DNA from: an uncultured Candidatus Nemicrothrix sp.
GTDB lineage: Bacteria > Actinomycetota > Acidimicrobiia > Acidimicrobiales > UBA8592
Direction: 5' to 3'
Assembly (NCBI GenBank): GCA_913046155.1
Contig: CAJWRY010000045.1
Location: forward strand, 1-10,946
DNA: 10,946 bases
Positions 6,136-10,946 of this stretch are shown here, piece by piece; the stretch's first letter is position 1; every line of letters begins with the position of its first letter. The notes below the pieces were generated by a model. That model saw only the letters and a program-made list of their open reading frames with translations, was not told the DNA's origin and did no database searches. Made by a program: the position numbers and the translations under genes.

Positions 6136-7158
6136 TTACTCTTCGATAACAATTTTGACAAGACTGCCATCTTCACGTCCAACAAGAATACTGTCCTCGC
6201 TAACCCAGCGGACACGACTGGTTGCCACGGATGTTCCGATTATTGCCAAGGGTAATAATTTCTGACCTGCTCTAGAGGGCGTTTTCCATATTATTGTTCT
6301 GCCGTCTGCTCCTCCTGTAATGATAGATTCACAAGCCGGAGACCATGCTAAATCCTCAATATGGTTGTTGTGTTCCGATGCTGATGCTGGCTCTGTTCCG
6401 GCAGGACCTTTGCCGCTAAAATCCCAAATGGAAAGATCACCTAGACATGCAACAGCAAGCCAACGACTGTCGTCACTGAAAGCAATTTTCTCTATTTTGG
6501 ATGGATATCCCCTCATTGAAAGATCCTTGCCGCTCCATAATTTCCAAAGGTGTACCTCCGAGTCTTGGGCACCAGCGCACGCCCATTTTCCATCGGGTGA
6601 GACTTTGAGGGCGAGTAACGATCCTTTCCAATCGAAACGTTTTCTCCGACCGCTTCGTGGGCCGGAGACATCATGCCATCCGATACCTCCGTAGGCTGAT
6701 ATGCCTACACGTGATCCATCTATTGACCAGGCAATGGCAGTAATAGTAGAGGGCTGATCTTGAAAGTCGAAAAGAACCTCTCCGGTAGTATTAACGATGG
6801 TCAGTCTTTTCCCAGATCCAATTGCTAACACCGACTCTTCAGGTGACCATGCTAACGCATTAATCCACTCGGTCATTTCAATAGTTCCTGTATGAATCCC
6901 TTCGGAATTATAGATATGTACATGCCCGTCCTGACCCCCTGATGCCACATAGGACCCATTGTTTGACCATGCAGCACTAAGAGCGCCCATTTCATGACGG
7001 TTTAAAGGAAAAGTTGAGCCATCAGATGTGTCAACTAGTAGAACATCACCTCCAAGGGATCCTGTTATGGCTTGCTCTAATGATGGTGCTGTTTCGAGTA
7101 TGCTGACAAAATCTTCAAGGTCTATTCGCCATTCAACGCCAGGTTCAATATCAGTCAT
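6136..7158 (-). CDS. WD40-repeat beta-propeller protein, coupled to the COG0523 GTPase
   Basis: A 340-residue protein made almost wholly of WD40 repeats. Units with a hydrophobic-Ala-Trp/Phe-Ser strand and a terminal W/Y/I-x core are seen near residues 17-47, 59-86, 98-125, 139-165, 181-209, 222-249 and 267-295. A closing strand at 315-340 completes what looks like a seven-bladed propeller. There is no signal peptide, membrane span or catalytic domain, so it is probably a cytoplasmic protein-binding scaffold. ATG 7158 overlaps the TGA of the COG0523 gene as ATGA, so the two are translationally coupled and likely act together. No Zn-ligand cluster is obvious. A partner or adaptor for the GTPase or its zinc clients is an inference. 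Confidence 0.88.
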   Translation of the reverse strand: MTDIEPGVEWRIDLEDFVSILETAPSLEQAITGSLGGDVLLVDTSDGSTFPLNRHEMGALSAAWSNNGSYVASGGQDGHVHIYNSEGIHTGTIEMTEWINALAWSPEESVLAIGSGKRLTIVNTTGEVLFDFQDQPSTITAIAWSIDGSRVGISAYGGIGWHDVSGPRSGRRKRFDWKGSLLALKVSPDGKWACAGAQDSEVHLWKLWSGKDLSMRGYPSKIEKIAFSDDSRWLAVACLGDLSIWDFSGKGPAGTEPASASEHNNHIEDLAWSPACESIITGGADGRTIIWKTPSRAGQKLLPLAIIGTSVATSRVRWVSEDSILVGREDGSLVKIVIEE

Positions 7159-8135
7159 GCCAGACAGGATCGAAAACTCGTTTCAAGTGATTCTCTGTCA
7201 AGGTTACGTCCGATGAAGACAAGACGATTTCGTCTTTCCTCTTCGCCCCAGGTTCCATTTGGTTGTCCATCTAAAAGCATATGGACTCCTTGAAAGACAT
7301 AACGCTCTTCCATTCCAGCAATTGAGAGAATCCCTTTTGATCGGAAAATATCAGTTCCCTTTGTTCGTAAAAGATTACCTAGCCAGTCGTTGAGGCGTTC
7401 AAGATCAAGATCCCCTTCAACCTCAATACCAACTGATGTGACGGTTAGGTCATGTTGATGCTCGGCATCAGGATCAAGGAACTCAGGGTCATCCGCTAGT
7501 ACCCGATCTAGAGAGAAAGCGCCTACATCCAAAATTGCATCCAGGTTCACTTTCCCGTGTTGAGTCCTGATGATAGGAGCTAGTGGATTGACTTCTTGGA
7601 TTCGGGATTCGACTTCTGAAAGTTCATCATCATCCGCAAGGTCAATTTTGTTCAGCACGATCCGATCAGCGAAAGCTAACTGTTCTAGAGCCTCGTTTTC
7701 TACTCCCTCCGGTTTTTCTTCATCCAAGTGGGGTAGTAAATGTTTGGCATCAACTACTGTCACGATCGCATCTAGTTTCAATTGGGCGGCCATTTCATCG
7801 TCAACGAAAAAAGTTTGGGCAACTGGTGCTGGATCGGCAAGACCAGTCGTTTCAATCAGGATTTGATCAAACTTGTCTTTACGTCGCATTAAGTTACCTA
7901 AAATGCGAATAAGGTCTCCGCGAACGGTACAGCAAATGCAGCCGTTATTCATTTCAAATATTTCTTCTTCAGCATCGATAACAATGGCGTCATCAATGCC
8001 AACTTCACCAAACTCGTTTTCGATCACGGCGATACGCTTACCGTGTTGTTCTGTAAGAATGTAATTTAACAATGTAGTTTTACCTGCCCCTAGGAACCCG
8101 GTTAAAACTGTTACTGGTACTCGATCATCGGTCAT
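7155..8135 (-). CDS. COG0523 (CobW/YjiA-like) zinc metallochaperone GTPase
   Basis: A 326-residue G3E-family GTPase. The Walker A loop is GFLGAGKT (residues 13-20), ENEFGE is at 39-44, the metal site CxCC is CICC (66-69), ETTGLADP is at 95-102, and the guanine-specificity motif NKID is at 162-165. The CobW C-terminal domain covers about 230-324. COG0523 proteins use GTP to deliver metal, usually zinc, to client enzymes when the metal is scarce. The His stretch HQHD (226-229) is short compared with His-rich relatives. The zinc role is supported by ZnuA and ZnuB upstream and a Zur-like box over the promoter. There is no Shine-Dalgarno; a -10 6 nt before ATG 8135 suggests a leaderless mRNA. CobW of cobalamin synthesis is a less likely identity, because no cob genes are near. 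Confidence 0.92.
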   Translation of the reverse strand: MTDDRVPVTVLTGFLGAGKTTLLNYILTEQHGKRIAVIENEFGEVGIDDAIVIDAEEEIFEMNNGCICCTVRGDLIRILGNLMRRKDKFDQILIETTGLADPAPVAQTFFVDDEMAAQLKLDAIVTVVDAKHLLPHLDEEKPEGVENEALEQLAFADRIVLNKIDLADDDELSEVESRIQEVNPLAPIIRTQHGKVNLDAILDVGAFSLDRVLADDPEFLDPDAEHQHDLTVTSVGIEVEGDLDLERLNDWLGNLLRTKGTDIFRSKGILSIAGMEERYVFQGVHMLLDGQPNGTWGEEERRNRLVFIGRNLDRESLETSFRSCLA

Positions 8136-8138
8136 TAT

Positions 8139-8157
8139 TAAATAGTAATCATTCTCA
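8139..8157 (-). promoter_or_regulatory. Zur/Fur-family operator candidate
   Basis: On the minus strand TGAGAATGATTACTATTTA closely follows the actinobacterial Zur and general Fur pattern, TGAAAATGATTATCATTT, with three changes over the first 18 positions. The left half-site is better conserved than the right. It covers the spacer and -10 of the predicted COG0523 promoter, which suits repression when zinc is plentiful. Confidence 0.55.
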
Positions 8158-8169
8158 TTTTTATTTCAA
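8142..8169 (-). promoter_or_regulatory. Promoter of the COG0523-WD40 operon, leaderless
   Basis: On the minus strand TTGAAA (8169-8164), a 16-bp spacer and TACTAT (8147-8142) form a good -35/-10 pair. Six nt later comes ATG 8135, so transcription would begin at or next to the A of the start codon. This separates COG0523-WD40 expression from the HNH gene upstream. Confidence 0.6.
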
Positions 8170-8179
8170 ATTATTGCTT

Positions 8180-9334
8180 TTAATCTTCACATCCGATTCC
8201 ATCATTATCTCCATCTAATCGGTATGGATCTGATCCAGGTGATATTACGATGACAGGTCGAGCAGCCGATGGTAACTCACCGCAGTTGATATCCCCATTC
8301 GCATTAGCATCATAGAGGTCGATATCTATTCCGTTCGCTGTTTGGTAGAACTGGTTACTGGACTCATTATTTGTCTGATCTACGGGTATCGGAGGAGTTG
8401 AGGATTGTTCAGTTGACTCCTCTTCTGTTTCATCAAGATGCCATGTCGGTTCACGAGGTGGGGAAGGTATTTCTGGAATATTAGGCTCACACCCTATAGC
8501 TAGATCTCTTAGCCGTGAATATTCAGTTTCATCTATTGTTAGGTCCCATAAATTTTTGACTTGAATAACACGTATCATTAAAAAACAGGTTCCGGATGCT
8601 TCAGATGGAAGCCATTCTGCAGCATCTCTAGCTCCCTTACTTCTATTGCTGCTATACGTTACTGCGGTAAGATTCAATTCATCATTAGCAAATTGGCAGC
8701 GTTGATCGTAAGTCCATCCATGGGCCCCTGATTGCCATGCTTCTTTTTTAGAAACAATATGATCAATATCAAAATATCTCGCCTTTAACTCACCTTCACC
8801 TTCATACCAGTGTCCATCCCAACGTGAGTACCACCAACCGACACCCTCGACCTTCTCTCTCCGAAGAATTTCTTCTCGTGTAGTTAAGCCGTCTCCATCT
8901 AAATCCTGCCAACCGCAAAACTCATCTGCTGAATAAGGGAAAGTGCTTTCTGCCTCTCGATTGATTAATTCCAGTTGATCCAAAAGGTTGTTTATTTCAG
9001 GTCCTTTTTCCTCTACTTCTGGCCGAGTGGGCAGGGAATTTATTGGATCATCAGATGGTTCTTCTTCGGCTGCTATTTCAGGCCCTTCAGGCGTAGCATC
9101 TAATTTGACATCATTGTGTTCGCTGGAGGAGGGACTAATTGTTTCTGCCTCACTTGACTCTCCGCTTTCTTTGGATCTGTCAGGTATTTGATGGGAAGAT
9201 GAGGTGGCTTCGGAGAGACTTTGGGGTATGTCATCATCAGAACATCCAACGATAAAGGCGAGGATAAAGATTACAGAACAAAGCAGAGTAAACCTATTTC
9301 TACATGCACGGACCATATCTTCACACAACCTCAC
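8180..9334 (-). CDS. Secreted HNH nuclease-like lipoprotein with Excalibur calcium-binding C terminus
   Basis: A 384-residue exported protein. The signal peptide ends in FIVGC (Cys31), a lipobox, followed by a long Ser/Glu/Pro-rich tether to about residue 110. Residues 140-245 form an HNH domain of the DUF1524/GmrSD type: DIDHIVSKKEAW (189-200) with catalytic His192, then NDELNLTAVTYSSNRSKGARDAAEW (217-241). DLDGDGLTT (144-152) is an EF-hand-like loop. A second linker precedes another EF-hand-like loop, DANANGDINCGEL (342-354), and the Excalibur ending DGDNDGIGCED (374-384). It likely cuts extracellular nucleic acid in a Ca-dependent way. GTG 9334 is 6 nt after TATTAT and lacks a Shine-Dalgarno, so I take it as a leaderless start. 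ATG 9316 is the alternative and keeps the signal peptide. Confidence 0.82.
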   Translation of the reverse strand: MRLCEDMVRACRNRFTLLCSVIFILAFIVGCSDDDIPQSLSEATSSSHQIPDRSKESGESSEAETISPSSSEHNDVKLDATPEGPEIAAEEEPSDDPINSLPTRPEVEEKGPEINNLLDQLELINREAESTFPYSADEFCGWQDLDGDGLTTREEILRREKVEGVGWWYSRWDGHWYEGEGELKARYFDIDHIVSKKEAWQSGAHGWTYDQRCQFANDELNLTAVTYSSNRSKGARDAAEWLPSEASGTCFLMIRVIQVKNLWDLTIDETEYSRLRDLAIGCEPNIPEIPSPPREPTWHLDETEEESTEQSSTPPIPVDQTNNESSNQFYQTANGIDIDLYDANANGDINCGELPSAARPVIVISPGSDPYRLDGDNDGIGCED

Positions 9335-9346
9335 TTCAGAATAATA
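9335..9346 (-). promoter_or_regulatory. Predicted -10 of the HNH lipoprotein gene, leaderless
   Basis: TATTAT (9346-9341 on the minus strand) lies exactly 6 nt before GTG 9334, with no Shine-Dalgarno between. The -35 is weak (TTTAAG at a 17-bp spacer). The arrangement matches the COG0523 and methyltransferase starts. Confidence 0.45.
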
Positions 9347-9381
9347 CGATATGCAACGACGATCTTAAAAGAATTCCTGTT

Positions 9382-9395
9382 GATGGATAACCATC
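9382..9395 (-). terminator. Weak hairpin after znuB
   Basis: GATGG and CCATC pair around ATAA, immediately after the znuB stop on the minus strand. The stem is only 5 bp, and the T-rich stretch (TTCTTTT) follows about 9 nt later, so termination would be leaky. Read-through from znuAB into the nuclease gene is possible. Confidence 0.25.
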
Positions 9396-9396
9396 T

Positions 9397-10260
9397 CTAG
9401 ACAAGCAGAGGTAATTTCGCTGATGAACTTGAATTATTTTTTTGAAATCGCCGAAACACTGATTGGGAAATCATAACTACAAAAAACTCCAAAACGCTTA
9501 TAACGGCCATAGTTGCTCCACCTGAGGTTCCATAATGGAAGCTGATCAGCAAGCCCACTACAACTGCTATGAAACCAACAATTATCGAGACAAGCATTAC
9601 TAAAGGAACTTTCTTTACAAGAAGTGTTGCTGTCGCAGGAGGGGCAACTAGTAGACCAAAAACGAGGAGGGTTCCGATTGCTTGAAAGCTGGCGACGATA
9701 CTTAGAGATAAGAGGGTCAATAATGCAGCTTGACTGAGTTTTGGTGACATGCCTAACGTCTGAGCTTTCATTTCGTTGAAAGTAAGAGCTAAAAACGGGC
9801 GGTATAAAATTACCGTGAAGATAATCACGATGCTTGTGTATATCAATTGATTACGAATATCGGTGGATGTTATGCCAAGTGAATCTCCAAAAAGGACAGC
9901 GGTTACGTTCGTTTTGAATGAACCTGCCTTCGATATGATAACAACTCCCAGTGCCAGCATTCCAACAAAGAGTAGCCCTATGGCAGTATCTTCCCGAACG
10001 GTAGTTAAGTTAGCCACGGTTGAGACTAAACCGCTCATTACAAGGGCTGCAATAAAAGCACCGAGAGCAGGACTAAATCCCCAGAGAACAGCTAGGGCTA
10101 CTCCAGGAATAACTCCATGGGCAAGTGCATCGCCAAGGAACGCAAGCCCCCTCAGCACTATCCAAGTGCCGACGAGGGACGTTGCGATCACCGCTATAAG
10201 GCCTCCTATCAATGCCCTTTGCATAAATGCTGGTTCAAAGGCATCAATAAGAAAGCTCAT
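9397..10260 (-). CDS. znuB: Zinc ABC transporter permease, ZnuB-type (ABC-3 family)
   Basis: A 287-residue integral membrane protein with about eight hydrophobic segments and the ABC-3 family signatures: WIVLRGLAFLGDALAHGVIPGVALA (residues 33-57), the cytoplasmic coupling region LTFNEMKAQTLGM (159-171), and GTLLVFGLLVAPPATA (196-211). As a dimer it forms the channel that takes zinc (or manganese) from ZnuA. Zinc is favoured by the His-rich ZnuA partner and the COG0523 gene nearby. ATG 10260 lies 12 nt after the znuA stop, with no Shine-Dalgarno, so translation probably depends on coupling to znuA. The ATPase gene znuC is not in the window and may lie upstream of znuA. Confidence 0.92.
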   Translation of the reverse strand: MSFLIDAFEPAFMQRALIGGLIAVIATSLVGTWIVLRGLAFLGDALAHGVIPGVALAVLWGFSPALGAFIAALVMSGLVSTVANLTTVREDTAIGLLFVGMLALGVVIISKAGSFKTNVTAVLFGDSLGITSTDIRNQLIYTSIVIIFTVILYRPFLALTFNEMKAQTLGMSPKLSQAALLTLLSLSIVASFQAIGTLLVFGLLVAPPATATLLVKKVPLVMLVSIIVGFIAVVVGLLISFHYGTSGGATMAVISVLEFFVVMISQSVFRRFQKNNSSSSAKLPLLV

Positions 10261-10272
10261 ATGTGAATGATA

Positions 10273-10946
10273 TTACTGAAGTAATCCACTCGCTATCGCC
10301 TCGGCGTTAAATCTCACCATATCGATATAACTCTCACCTGATGAGCCAGGGTCACCAAGTGACTCTGTGTATAGAGTAATGACTTCTATACCTCCAACTT
10401 CTGCCGCAAGAGTTTGAGCTAAAGCATCTGATGCTGAAGCATCCGCAAAGATAGCAGTCACATTATTGGATCTTAGTTCTTCGGCAAGATTCGATAGTTG
10501 TTGAGCGCTTGCACTAGCAAGTGTTGAAGAACTTGGAATAATCTCGCCTAGTATTTCAAAGCTGTAACTATCTGCGAAGTAGCCAAAGACCGCATGGTTT
10601 GTGACAAGGAGTCTTGAGCTGGCTGGGATTCCAGAGAGTATTTCTTCAACTTCTGCGTCAAGATCCATTAGGTCTTGAGCGTAGCTATTAGCGGTTGAAA
10701 CGAATCCTTGATCAGCATTCGGGAAATTAGCAACAAGGAACTCATTGAGTTCTTCTACAACAGTTGCCATACGTCCTGGGTCTGTGAAGAAGTGTGGGTC
10801 TATACCACCGTGGTCATGGCCTTCGTGGTCATCGTGATCGTCGTGGTCATCATGACCTTCGTGGTCATCGTGATCGTCGTGGTCATCATGACCTTCGTGG
10901 TCATCGTGATCGTCGTGGTCATCATGACCTTCGTGGTCATCGTGAT
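10273..10946 (-). CDS. znuA: Zinc-binding lipoprotein/periplasmic protein ZnuA, partial (5' end outside window)
   Basis: The 223 visible residues are the His-rich loop and C-terminal half of a cluster A-I metal-binding protein (TroA/ZnuA). Reading continues open through the right edge, so the Met at 10770 is internal, not the start. The order is a His/Asp repeat region to about 10810, then DPHFFTDPGRM (the DPH His at 10792-10794 is a conserved metal ligand), a long linking helix, VTNHAVFGYFADSY (ligand His at 10594-10596), and IFADASASD, whose Asp near 10436 fits the last ligand. In ZnuA proteins the His-rich loop collects zinc and distinguishes them from manganese-binding homologues. The permease follows after 12 nt. 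Confidence 0.93.
   Translation of the reverse strand, partial: HDDHEGHDDHDDHDDHEGHDDHDDHDDHEGHDDHDDHDDHEGHDHGGIDPHFFTDPGRMATVVEELNEFLVANFPNADQGFVSTANSYAQDLMDLDAEVEEILSGIPASSRLLVTNHAVFGYFADSYSFEILGEIIPSSSTLASASAQQLSNLAEELRSNNVTAIFADASASDALAQTLAAEVGGIEVITLYTESLGDPGSSGESYIDMVRFNAEAIASGLLQ
10822..10946 (-). repeat. Perfect 36-bp tandem repeat encoding the ZnuA His/Asp loop
   Basis: Three full copies (10822-10857, 10858-10893, 10894-10929) and 17 nt of a fourth are identical. Each encodes GHDDHDDHDDHE. Asp codons alternate GAC and GAT within a unit but not between copies, so the duplicated unit is 36 bp, not the 9-bp HDD triplet. The array runs off the window, so its full length is unknown. Confidence 0.97.

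Noticed and set aside
6030..6215. 61-codon minus-strand ORF spanning the WD40 3' end and the reductase start
   Set aside because: It overlaps two well-supported genes in another frame, and its translation shows no domain. It is a shadow frame.
9863..10270. 135-codon plus-strand ORF opposite znuB
   Set aside because: It is antisense to a clear ABC-3 permease with strong motifs. Its length reflects the base composition of the real gene.
10822..10946. CRISPR array, because the repeat period is 36 bp
   Set aside because: The units are directly tandem with no spacers and encode the ZnuA His/Asp loop in frame.

Overview
The window looks like chromosome from a moderately AT-rich free-living bacterium. 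I favour a marine actinobacterium, possibly of the Acidimicrobiia. The clues are three starts that look leaderless with a TAnnnT hexamer 6 nt upstream, GTG and TTG starts, no encoded CCA on a tRNA 3' end, Ser/Glu-rich lipoproteins, and a DUF1524-type HNH plus Excalibur secreted protein. This placement is an inference; no rRNA or marker gene is present.

Left end (1-483): 1-311 holds no convincing gene, a strong GC hairpin whose T-rich tail lies on the minus strand, and short direct repeats. At 312-358 is the 3' half of a tRNA-Ala(TGC) with no 5' half upstream. This is the scar expected at the distal end of an element integrated into a tRNA gene. A sigma70-like promoter then leads to an orphan NMT1-like substrate-binding lipoprotein (484-1674), closed by an excellent terminator.

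Middle (1797-6045): on the minus strand are an overlooked 41-codon Cys-tailed small ORF, a 119-residue unknown protein with a CGGGC motif, a two-gene set of a classical SDR and an ABM-type monooxygenase (the latter starting at TTG), and a Pro-rich protein with a helix-hairpin-helix domain. A plus-strand class I methyltransferase (4243-5052) diverges from this last gene and converges on an extended SDR reductase (5062-6045).

Right end (6136-10946), all minus strand, is a zinc homeostasis block. In transcription order it holds ZnuA (partial, with a perfect His/Asp tandem repeat running off the edge), ZnuB, a secreted HNH nuclease-like lipoprotein with Ca-binding motifs, a COG0523 (CobW-like) metallochaperone GTPase, and a WD40 propeller overlapping it by 4 nt. 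A Zur/Fur-like palindrome overlaps the predicted COG0523 promoter. The likely theme is capture of zinc at the surface by ZnuA, import through ZnuB with a ZnuC not in the window, and allocation by the COG0523 GTPase, under Zur-type repression. The roles of the nuclease and the propeller in this setting are open.
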